Assembly: GCA_916610825.1 (NCBI GenBank)
Contig: OU744450.1
Coordinates: 11,855,307 to 11,919,306 of the forward strand
Length of the DNA: 64,000 bases
Direction of reading: 5' to 3'
DNA from: Haliclystus octoradiatus
Lineage: Eukaryota; Cnidaria; Staurozoa; Stauromedusae; Haliclystidae
Part shown: piece after piece, positions 36,822 to 48,800 of the stretch
How the letters are laid out: each line of letters starts with the position of its first letter
Numbering within the stretch: the stretch's first letter is position 1
The notes under the pieces: generated by a model
What the model was told of the DNA's origin: nothing
The model's database searches: none
What the model saw: only the letters and a program-made list of their open reading frames with translations
Translations under genes and position numbers: made by a program

Positions 36822-37038
36822 CTGTGAGCTTTAACTTCTTTGTTTCAGGAGATAATTTTTCTGCCTCATTTTGCCTTGGGATATTAATGTTTATTCCTTC
36901 CATCGGGTCAGTTAATTGTGGCAAATTATAACACTTTTCTAGAAAGCCAATGTTTTCCCAAGTTATAAGCAAGTATTCGGAGGCAGCTGGAACGTTTTTT
37001 ACTTGCACTCGATTCGTCGAACTTTCGAACAAAAACAT
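36822..37038 (-). CDS. Probable first coding exon of MYND gene B
   Basis: 217 nt from ATG at 37038 to the donor CTCACAG|GTGAGA, giving 72 codons plus one base. An acceptor-like TTTTTTAAAGCAG lies immediately before the ATG. The peptide (MFLFESSTNRVQVKNVPAAS...) ends in a lysine-rich stretch. It leaves phase 1, whereas the next recognised exon (35708) begins in phase 0. A small exon of length 3n+2 must therefore lie between them, as it does in gene A (47 nt), but I could not identify it. It may instead belong to a separate transcript. Confidence 0.5.
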
Positions 37039-38199
37039 CTGCTTTAAAAAAGAAAATTATGACGTCACAATCATACGTATCGTAATGACGTAGAGCAAAT
37101 CAATTTCATCAGTTTGATTAAGGGGTGAGGGCTTTACTGTTCTATATTTGATTTGATTTGAATTGATTTATTTTCCAAAATAAATTGATTTGAATACCGA
37201 TTAAATACAATGTTTTGTCGCAAACACAGGAAAGTCTAACTGTCCAAGACTAGTATATAGATCAGTGGTTATATACAACAAATATTGAAAATTTATTTCT
37301 TTGTAGAAATTCAAAAATTCTTACCTACAAAATGATTAAGAATCAAGTCCATGTCTAATATATCCTTTGAATTTCATCATTTATTCCATTTGCTTCATGG
37401 ATTTCAAAACATAGGAATAGCGGATTGGACTCCCCTTTGTTTCGGAAATGCAAACGAGCATTACTCAAAATTACACGTTTCTGATTGGCTTAGAGAAATG
37501 CAATTTCGGGGTGATTCCTGTGCAAAAAGAATTTAAATCAAATCCAAATTGCACTGTATTGCGAAAATTGAAATTCGAATATCATTGGCCGATAGAACAA
37601 TCGAATTAAAATAAGCCAATGAAATTAGAGTTCGATTATTGCGGATCACGGCAACGCGGAATGATGCCACGGGCAAAAACAATCACTAAAAATTAGTAAT
37701 TTAATTGATTTGAATGATAGATTTTCAGCTGCAACCGGTTCAAATGTAAACGGTAAAATGCAATGAGTAAACGGTTTAAATTAATTTCATAGTTTCAGTT
37801 AGTTTAGTTTGTGAATGATGATAGCGTTCGATAATAAATAATTCATTTGATGACGTTATTTCCTTTCAGATCAAGTCTTCGCACAAAACTTAACTTATTT
37901 GCTTTACATTATTCCCCCTTACGGGCTTGTGCAATTTTGAAACTTTTTGAAAAATCAGCTCGGTGCAAATTATTGAACTCGAAATCGAATGATTTCCTAT
38001 ACAAATGCATCATATGTATCCAACTTGGCTACTCCATTAGGACTGTGAATCTGTTTTCAAATAATGCATTTCAAAAGAAGATCACCAAAGTACAAAAGGT
38101 CATATTCATTTGCAAATATATGCATAAATCAATTCGTTTAGAGAGAGTATAGAACTAAATATATCTACAGACTTTGCTTTATCAGCTACCATTGAACAT
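37039..38199. other. Spacer between MYND genes B and A
   Basis: No supported gene. The + strand ORF at 37847-38152 lacks recognisable domains and splice context. Confidence 0.35.
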
Positions 38200-39240
38200 G
38201 CAGTTTTTCGGTGACTTCAGATCAGGAGTTAGCATGATTGCTAGGTCACGACACAAGAAATTGTCTTGCTGTGAGGTGCCTTGACACCAGCCATGAGGCA
38301 CAAAACCGGCATGTTTCATGCAAAGTTTCCATACATGTTTGGCAATCTCTCTTTACCAAATTAGGCAAGTCAAAAAATCATTAAATCCTAACTTGAAAAA
38401 ATCACTCCCATCACATCCATCCGTCCTCAAATTGAACATTGTAGTCTTCTTTTACATGGAATCACTCAAACTGATAGATTAAAACTAGAAAAAATTCAGA
38501 AGGAAAGTCTATATCACCTACTCCACGTTATATTGAAATGGAGTCCCATCTTCCAAAGTCTACACATCAGAAGTAATGTAAAATCATCAAACCTTATTCA
38601 CAAGACATTTTCAACGGAAGCTCCCTAGCTTATACACTCCCTCTTCACCATTTACAACACTAAATATGCATCTTCTAGCAGACGAAAAAACCATTCTCCC
38701 CTGTATGTCGAACAACCCTGATGAAATGGTCTTTCGTGGCAGTTGGTACCAGAGTCTGCACGTCTGGGGTATCAAATGTTGAGTTTTGAGATTCTGCTAT
38801 GAGATTCCTATTTTCCAGCTGTGAAACCAGAAAGTTTCCTTCTGTGAGGTGCCTGGACATCTGCTATGAGGCACCAAACTGGCATTTTCAATGCAAAGTG
38901 CAAGGAAATAATACATTTTTGGCAACATGTATAGGCGCTATACGGAGATTTGCAATTTTTGTGGGGTACCATTTTTGCCACCATGCTGGCAGTTTTGTGC
39001 TATCAATTTTTTAGTTTTGGAATTGTGCTATGGGATTCCGGATTTCCAGCTGTGAAATCATAAACTTTTCCACTGTGAGGCGGCTGGATACCTGCTGTGG
39101 GGCACCAAGCTTGCATTTTCCATGCAACGTGCAAAATATATTTTGGGTAATTTTGATTGTTTCCAGCAGAAGGCTGCAGTTTTGAGGTGCTAGCAGTATT
39201 TTTGAAATGGCACAACCCAAAATAAAAAGAATTGAAGTAC
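38200..39240. repeat. Diverged tandem repeats of about 230 bp
   Basis: Two units (about 38770-38930 and 39000-39150) share TTTCCAGCTGTGAAA, then CTGTGAGGNGNCTGGA, then CTGCTATGAGGCACCAA, then GCATTTTCNATGCAA. A partial third lies near 38260-38335. They are unrelated to the other arrays and flank a LINE fragment. Confidence 0.6.
38395..38665 (+). pseudogene. Fragment of a CR1/Jockey-type LINE reverse transcriptase
   Basis: One + strand frame reads IRPQIEHCSLLLHGITQTD followed by LKLEKIQKES. This matches the conserved thumb region of many LINE RTs (RPxLEYxSxVW...IEKIQ). It is truncated at both ends, with stops downstream. Confidence 0.6.
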
Positions 39241-39858
39241 TCCACTGGAGTAAGGATGTATTGGCAATTTTATTAGTACAACAATGATACTGGCAAGTTC
39301 TAGCGAGAGGATAGCTGGAAACGTATTTTCTATAGTTTCAAGACCATATATAAAATATTGTTCTATTCACAAATCTACAATATGTGTAGCAGTATAGTCC
39401 CATTGAAAAACTTTTACAGATACATTTTGAACACCAGATAGTTATTTGAAGCAGTCTACAATTATCACTAACATATTTTGAACTAATTAGAGACAAAAAA
39501 TATTTTAGCAAGTGCACAGGACCTAATTCCTGGCTCTTTTCGTTAAAACGCAGATGGAAATGAAAACAGCCTGGAGTTTGTTCCGGTTCATTTTTCAAAC
39601 TGCTTTTTGACTCTAATTACTTCAGAATATCGAATTATGAAAAGTAAAACTTATACTTCATCGTCACGAAAATTACCTTTACAACAGTACGCCACTCTCC
39701 GTTCATCCTCCCCGAATAGACCTTGAGCGACGCAAATATTTGAAAGGATTAAAAGTTATCATATATGTTCCTTTTTTATCTCGATGATTTGACTCTAAAA
39801 TTATTTTAATCTACAAATGTATTATTGATTTTCATATCGTGGAGTATTAATTTTATAT

Positions 39859-42800
39859 TTAAGAAGTTTTACATATTGTTTCATGTATGACCCAGTTCTC
39901 TTGTTGACATTCACGACTACAATAAAATACAGATTGACATTGGGTACATTTCAGATGCTTTCCAACTTTAGAACAATTGGAGCAAACCTGTAAGTAAAGA
40001 AAAAAATATTAACTCCAGCGTTAAAGCCTCCAAATTTTGAAGACATATTTAAACAAACTTGTTGCGATGAATTCGTAATGTTTCTCAAAACGCAGCTGTT
40101 CTTGAATATTTCATGGGATTAATCAAGGTATGGATTAATAATAAAACAATTATCAAAATCGATTTCGCACATCTTTAACTTGCTTGTTGTTAAACACATT
40201 ATCTATCGAACAGTTTATATTAAACAGAAAGGATTATCCATTAATTTATTACATTTTGAACTCAATTTTTAAATCTGATTGGTTAAGAAATTTTTCTTAA
40301 AGTTCCACAAAATTATAGCATCAAAAAACATTAAATTCCTTTTAAATATTATGTACAGCTTTCATATTTACATGTCAAAATAAGTACTGTCTTGACCGAA
40401 TAGGGTCAAATCATAAAAAGTCGAAAATCTAAATTTTTACCTTACTTGATTACTTTGCAAAGTTTTTTTGATAAAGGGGTAATCATTTTGTGAGAGATGA
40501 ACATTAATAAAAAATGAGAATTTCAGATTTTGAAAAACGGAGAATGAACTCTAAGTGACGTCATACTGTAAAAAATCTCTAACACGACGATTGAATGCGA
40601 TAAGACCATCGCAACTAACGAACATTCATTCGTAGTAACTACACAATTTCGAATAGTTCGCTCTTACGAATAACTGTTCGATAGTTGCGGTGATTTTATC
40701 GCGCTCACTCGTCTTGATTGAAGCCGTAGGCTGGGGCGGATAACACGCGTCGAGGTCTGATAATTCTCAGTGTAATGCGAAATCGATTTTGATAATTGTT
40801 TTATTATTAATCCATACCTTGATTAATCCCATGAAATATTCAAGAACAGCTGCGTTTTGACAAACATTACGAATTCATCGCAACAAGTTTGTTTAAATAT
40901 GTCTTCATAATTTGGAGACTTTAACGCTATCAACTTGATTAGATGAAGAGTTCTTTGCATTTCGTTGTCCTCTTTTATAATTATTCGCATCTCTTTTATA
41001 ATGAACTTTACAATTCTGGCTTCTGTATTGTATTGTAGTAAATCTTTATTTTGAAAAGCCAAAAATTTGTAAAATAGAGTATCACGTCAGTCTTGAAACC
41101 TTGGAAATGCTATTGTCTCGACATATTGTCGCGACCTAATGGTCTCGAGCTCTCACTATTGTTTCAGATTATTACGTCATGTTCGAAGACTCTAGGAAAT
41201 TGTCGGTGTTCAATGAACCAATAGGAAGCAAGAAAACGTTCGAAATATCTTGCCGTTGATAATAATTCTTAGTGTCTTCGAACGTGTCGTAATAATCCGA
41301 TACAGTAGCGTAAAGCTCGAAACAATTAGGTCGTGGCAATATGTCGAGACAATAGCATTTCCAAGGTTTCAATACTGACGTGATAGAAAAACTAAGCTTT
41401 TAAGTGGGTTTTACAAATTAGTTATTTTTAAAAATATAGATTTACTACAGTAACAGAAGTAGAACTATAAACTTTTTCAGATAAAAAGATGTGAAAAATT
41501 CAAAGAGGACAACGAAAAACAAAGATTTCTTCATCTAATCAAATCGATAGCGTTAGGTAGTTTAACATAATTAGAACAACAATAGCAGTTTCAATACATT
41601 TAATAATATCGATAGTTTCTATTTACATTCATCTTAACCAATATAATCTACACTGTAAACAACTAACTTACGTGATCATTCACATATAATCCTATCCGTT
41701 CTCTCTGTATAGTTTCCTATATATATTAATAATAAACCATTCCCTCGTTGCTTGTTACTGCAACTACACATCTCTTCTCTGTCTGATTATAATCCTTTAT
41801 TCTCATACTATTACAGTTAAAGGCTCTAAATTATGAACACGTATATTACAGCGGGATTCAGATGAATTGAGATGATTGGATAGAGGACTGTATAGTGAAA
41901 TTGTGAACTATCCCGTGTAATAGAATGACTGTCAATTTACTTGTCTGATATAGGTTTGAATCAACATAAATAACTGTACTTACAGAAACTTCAGTGAGAC
42001 ATGAAATACACCACTTTATGAATGTTCCGATGATATATTTCGTTGTATGATAAATAATTATAACAATAATTATAAAGATGATAATGTATCTGTCTTATAC
42101 AGAGTACATTGTGAACATTGATTAGTAGTATAAAAATAAATATATTTATATAAAAGTTATATGCCTAAGGTATAATGTTAATGTGGTTTTGCGCGTGTAT
42201 ACAAAACGTGTTCTATTGTAAATATTACTCTACCAATATTTTTATGTTGTAATTAAGTTAGCTATGTTGGCAATATTTGAATGTAAATGTGAATATAAAT
42301 TTAACTAATGATTATAATAAAAACATAATATGTCTGCATGGTTGTGTATAATAATAAAGTTAATATAATAAAGAATGCTAATAAATTGCACGAGGACGAA
42401 GTTAACATAGTCCCCCCGTGACGACGAGTGTAAGTTGTCACTGATGAGCCTCTAATAGGCAGAGCTTAACTGTAGGACGAGTGATAGTGAACTATGGTTT
42501 TGTTTTGGATTGAGCGATTGGACATGACACTCTTTGGCATGGTACGTTTGAACAATGATTGTCAATGTTTGGTTGTTGGTTGACGGACGACATCTCCAGG
42601 TTGGTACGTTGTGAACAGGACTGAAGGCCAGTGACCACGGACAAGATATTCACTTCAGGATGAGTTGTGATCTTCTTCTTGACTTGCGGAGTAGTTGGTA
42701 GACATCTTCTGTGTTGAATACCCCTAGTTTTATTGTCATTTGTGGTAACCGGTAAAACAAATAAATCATAATATGTTAATCGTTTTAGTTTGTTTGCATG

Positions 42801-45800
42801 ATAATTAATATTAATTATGTCCTTGGTATGAGCTTTGGAAATCTGTCCATCTTTTGAATCTACATTCTGTAACTTATTCCTAAGTGATTCAGCTTTGCAA
42901 TGTTTGTTGTTAGATTTAGTTTTAATAATAGCATTTTGCGTGTTATCTTGAATCGTTTTTTCTGCATCGGTATTTGTAGATTGACTTTTTTCCGAGGTAG
43001 ATTGGGAATGCATTGTTGTGTATATTGATATACCAGCTTGTGATTTGTGCCCCCCAAATAATGTCCATCCTAATGGGGTCTTAAGCGCATAAGGTTCTTT
43101 ACTTTTTCCTTTACGGCATTCTAATGGGATTAATAAATCAGGTTCGTTGGCTCCGATCAATAAACCAATTTCCTTAATATTGTGTATAATAGGTATATGT
43201 ATATCTTTGAGATGGGCATAGTTTGATAATTCTTTATTAGAAGGAATAGGCATTGGAGGTAAACATAAATTTTCTACGGACCAGGCTTCACCTATTTCGA
43301 ACTTTAGTAGCTCCTCTGGATTGCTAATTTCTAATTTAACTTTGTTTGCTTGTATGTTATTTCTGCCCGATACTGTCATAATGTCTAGTTTTTCTTGAGT
43401 TCCTTCCAATCCTATCTTATCAGCTAGGCTTTTATTTACTAAGGTTGCTTGACTTCCTAAATCAAGTAATGCTAATGTTTCTAATGCGCCTTTCGGACCA
43501 TGTAGTCTAACAGGTAATACTTGTAAATATAAATTACTTTCGTAAGTTTCGTTGTAAGAACTAGTTGTTGTAACAACCGCAGATGACGCAGAGGCGCTTT
43601 CATTTTGTTGTTGCTGGTGTTCTGTAACGTCCGAAATAGGAACTGATGATGTTGGTTTTTCATAATGTAAAAGTGTATGATGTGAACTGTTACATGTTTT
43701 GCATTTATATTTTGAGTTGCATGTACTTGCGATGTGTCCTTTTCTGAAACAGTTGAAACATAACGAGGAATCTGCAATAGTCTTACGGCGTTGTTCTATC
43801 GACTTATTTTGGAAATCTGTGCAATTCCAAATATTGTGATTGTCTTTACAAACAAAGCAACATTGTTTTGTATTTTGATTGTAGCTTGTATTTGTTGTGT
43901 TGATTACGATTTTCTTAGCATTGTTTGTTTTGAATGAATTTTGAATTGATTGACATTTGTTGTCTGTAATTCCCAAATTTCCCCAAACAGCGTCTGTAGC
44001 GGCTAACATTTCTTTTTTAATAAATTTTAATAATTGTAAGACGTCTGGCTCTTTTTTGTCTGCTCTAATATCGACGATTTTTCTTTTCCAACGAAATTGA
44101 ATGCTTTTAGGTAAACGTTCAGCAATAGCAATTAACGACGGCTGTGAATTAATATCAGAATAATAGTCCAATTGTTTTAATGCTGATGAACATGAATTTA
44201 AATGATAATAGAATTCTCTAATTTCCTCTGCATCGTTTGAAATTATATTTCCTTTTGTAACTCTGTTTATGTATGCTCTTGATATTAAAACTCTGTTCCC
44301 AAACATTTCTTTTATTATTTGTAAGGCTTCGACATAGCCATCACTGTTGTGTGGTAAACCATCGACCGCTAGTTTTACTGGGCCTTTTAAATGGTTTAGT
44401 AAATGCGTCATTTTTGTGTCTGGTGAAAGTGTTTTTCTATCGTGTACTTGGTGTTTGAACGAATTGACAAAATCTTGATATTCAAATGCGTCGCCATTAA
44501 AATCTTTTAATTTTAGCGTCAATGAAACAAGCGTGTCACCCCATTGTGCATCTGAATTTTCAGTAAAATTTGCGCTTACTTCACTTGCCGTGAGTTTATC
44601 AATCCACGCGTCTATGGCAAGGCTCGATTTTTCTCGCGCAATATTTTTGTTTTCTTGATTGTTAATTAATTGTGAGTCTAATTTTCTTACAGGGCTAACT
44701 TGAGGTGTGGTATGTTCTTGTTGTGTCCTTAATAAAGGGTCTTCTTCTAATGAGGTTTGTGGTTGTCCTTCTAACTTAACTTGTGATTGATTGGCTATGG
44801 TGTGTTCTTCTAAATAATCATCTATTTCACAGATAATTATTTCGTACTTGAGTTCAATGTTCGATAACCACTCATAACTCTCTGCTAATTCTTGCTCTGT
44901 CTTGGCTTGTGACAAAACAATTTCATTGGCGGTAACAACTTCATGAAAGATGGTCTGAAGCTTTATTCTGTATGACTTCAGTAGACGTGTGTTTGGATTT
45001 TGTTCCAAAATTGATTTGGCTAATGTTGCCGTTTTCGTGAAATGGGCTAGTTTCCCACCTCTACTTCGCTTGTAATTGATGGCATCTATTCTGGGTCTAA
45101 TGGAATGATCTGTTTGTGCTACTGTATCTGTACTATCAACTTCTAATTGATCTGTGTTTGCATCTTCGGATGATGTGGCAATTGGATCAGTATCGAATTC
45201 AGACATAGTAAATTGAGAATGCTACTCCGGTTCGACGGACCAATATTACAGCGGGATTCAGATGAATTGAGATGATTGGATAGAGGACTGTATAGTGAAA
45301 TTGTGAACTATCCCGTGTAATAGAATGACTGTCAATTTACTTGTCTGATATAGGTTTGAATCAACATAAATAACTGTACTTACAGAAACTTCAGTGAGAC
45401 ATGAAATACACCACTTTATGAATGTTCCGATGATATATTTCGTTGTATGATAAATAATTATAACAATAATTATAAAGATGATAATGTATCTGTCTTATAC
45501 AGAGTACATTGTGAACATTGATTAGTAGTATAAAAATAAATATATTTATATAAAAGTTATATGCCTAAGGTATAATGTTAATGTGGTTTTGCGCGTGTAT
45601 ACAAAACGTGTTCTATTGTAAATATTACTCTACCAATATTTTTATGTTGTAATTAAGTTAGCTATGTTGGCAATATTTGAATGTAAATGTGAATATAAAT
45701 TTAACTAATGATTATAATAAAAACATAATATGTCTGCATGGTTGTGTATAATAATAAAGTTAATATAATAAAGAATGCTAATAAATTGCACGAGGACGAA

Positions 45801-48800
45801 GTTAACAACGTATTTAAATAAACTTATTGCAACGAGTTCGTAATATTTCGCATAACGCAGCAGCACTAATTGTCAATTGTTAACGTATCCTGTAGTTGCA
45901 AAGTGGCCCAAATACAAAAGCTTAGATTTATCGATACAGCGAGAATAATACTAATGCAAAATCAACCTGGTGGATTGATGCAAGATTGTATTATCTTTCC
46001 GGTAAACTATACATTTAGGTGTTGACTTTGCACCGTTTTCACGAACATTTCGGGGTTAGTTTTTCCGAGCCAAAAATAATGAGTCTCAACTAGAGTTGAG
46101 GTTCAATAATGCCTCATGACTTTTATAGCCCAATCCTATTCAGAAATCCAATACATAAACATATATAGCAAGCCTTTTCTACAAACACGATGAGATTTAA
46201 GAGCATTCTGAAAAATTACCAGTGATCATGGGCATAGAGTATTACTTACCTCAAATTTCAGCCACATCATCTGCCTCAAGTTAGTCTCTTCGGTTTCTAC
46301 TTTCATTTTCAAAACTTTTTCGCTTTCTAATAGAATCTCTTCTGTACTTAACCTTAATTTCTCCAACATTAACTCACTACAATCCTCATTAAAATATTGT
46401 AATTGTAAACCGATCGCTTTATCCATCTTTATTTTTTCAGCTTTGAGGATTTGGTTTTGTTCGTCAAATAATACTTTTTCAAATTTTAATTTATTGTTTA
46501 ATTTTAATTTTCCTAATTTTTCCGTTAACTCTTTTTCCAAATTAGCCTCAAGTGATGCTCTTTTCTCGCAAACATCCTGACATCTCCTTTGATTAATATC
46601 TTCTTCAGTCAATTTCCCCGCATATTTTTGTAATATTAAATCTGAAAGTGCAGGATAGACAGTATCATTACATCAAATCATTTATTTTTAACAGATACAT
46701 CAATAATGTAAAAAAAAAACATAAAGAAAAAACAATCAGTGCCTGAGAGATAAGGAAGGTTGAACGGTATTACAAGTAAATGTATGTCGCAGATTCGTAA
46801 GTTGCTTTTCAATTTAGTATGCATGCAGTATTCCAAATCCAAGTGTATACATATTCAAATGAGAAATGTTCTTGATGCTCAATCAATCAATACAGGGAAT
46901 GATAATCGGTACTTGATTAGTTTATTTATATAGCAACCCTTGAATCTTGAATTATTAATTGATGAGGCTTTATTTCGTTATTTTCTCAAGCAATTTGTAA
47001 TAAACAAATGATAAGAAATAGATATAATGATGTTACAATTAGATATAATAATCATGTAACCATAGTAATGATGAAGTATCTTTTAATCAATCGATGTTAT
47101 TCACTTAAATCTATTCTTGTTTTTGATAACTATAATCTAGTTAATTCTGCAGTATTTAGTAATAACGCTTTACAATTTAAATCTGCAACTCCATCATAGA
47201 TATAAAGATAAATTTAAAACATATGGCACAACAGCAGCATCAACAAGAACTATATCTCCAATTTCATCTATAATTTGTTCTGTTTAATCCTTACGGCAAT
47301 GATGTTCAACATAACAAGTATATATCGAAAAAAAATGCCTTGTGGAAATGTTATTGAGGCGATAGGGAAGAAAGACAATTCATTCAGTGGTGATTTTATC
47401 ATAGAACAAAATCAGATGAAGTTATTGCATATTTGTATCACTTTATTCAAAATTTGTATTTCACATTGAAAACTAGATATTCATAGATGTGACTAAGGTT
47501 TATTTAGTAAAATCCCTCTAAATCTGTCACCCACTATGAATCAATAAAATATATGATTCTCATTTTTACGATTCTGTATGAAAGCTTCCCCTCACATCTT
47601 CGGTCCATAATTCCTAGCAGTGATACTGTTGCAAAATATATTGAATGTGAACAACATATAAACAGAATAGGGTCGATTAATTGAAATCAATTCCAAGTGC
47701 TTTGAATTCTTCATCAAGTTTTTCGATAAAAGGATAAGTATTATTTGAGAAATGACCAACTGAAAAAGTGAGAATTTCAAATCTTGAAAAACAGGAATGA
47801 AAGTTAAGTGGTGTCATAGTGCATAAAAATTCCTTATCACGACCACAGATTATAACGACCAGATACGGCACTGAAAGTCGAATTCATTGTATTTTCGAAT
47901 TCAATTGTTCTCGGCGGCCATTATGTTTGGTGCCTCTCGATGACCTGGCTGCAGCTACGCGCTAAAATCGAATCGGAAAAACACGATAAATTTGCACCTA
48001 TTTTAAGGGCAAATTACATGTTTCTTTTGCGCCCAATTTTCATGCTAAAGGAAAGTAACAGGAAAGCATATCTTTTAGTTTGAGATGATCGTTTGATAAT
48101 GGTATATTGTGTCTGGAGGACAATATTTTATTGACTTATGAAAGTTGAACAAAGTCATTTGATTTTACTGAAGAGAAAAACTGGCTATAAATTATGAATA
48201 CAAGCAGTTTTTGATGAATAAAATTTACAATTACATTGCAAATAATATTTCATCTTATGATTTCATTAAGTTGTCGAATGTATGTGGCTTTTTACACGAA
48301 TTTTCCGTGTTTGAAATGCCGTGGTTTTGGAGTGCGTGTGATCATATTCGATCGAAATATTGGCAAAAACGTAAGCAGTAATTTCCATAAAAATCCACTC
48401 CAAATAGCCTATTCTTTGACTGTGATTGCGTTGTTCCATATCACCAAGCATCAGTGCATATTACTTTACAGTTTGCAATGAAATTTATGTTATAAACTAT
48501 AATTATTGTCGTCCTTTCTTCATTTCAACCGTAGACTTTTTAGGTTTTTGAATTTATGGCATTTAATATAAATTTGCTAATATCAAAAGTATAATTTTGA
48601 ATTTTACATATAGCGTATCATCCATCTACTTGCATTGAGTAGCTTGAGAAAGGCTAAATTCAGCTTCAAACGTAAATTATTTTAAGTATCATTTTGTTGA
48701 TAAATCCCTAAAATCGTAATGGACAACGATGAAATGCGTCAAAAATAGGCAACAAACATAATGGCCGTTATTTGACCAATCACAATTTTCGAACGTTCAG

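Larger units (their letters stand above)
41839..45812 (-). mobile_element. BEL/Pao LTR retrotransposon, gag-protease only, non-autonomous
   Basis: The element spans 41844-45807 with two 564-bp LTRs (41844-42407 and 45244-45807) that show no difference I could see. It is flanked by a 5-bp duplication ACGTA (41839-41843 and 45808-45812), typical of this superfamily. On the minus strand the LTR begins TGTTAAC. The primer-binding site (TGGTCCGTCGAACCGGAG) follows the right LTR and fits the 3' end of a tRNA-Tyr. A G-rich polypurine tract (ACGGGGGGACTA) precedes the left LTR. Between the LTRs is one ORF without reverse transcriptase, RNase H or integrase. It lies in intron 4 of MYND gene A, same strand. 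Confidence 0.92.

Noticed and set aside
48236-48481. 81-codon + strand ORF
   Set aside because: It lies entirely inside the hAT-like MITE and has no domain.
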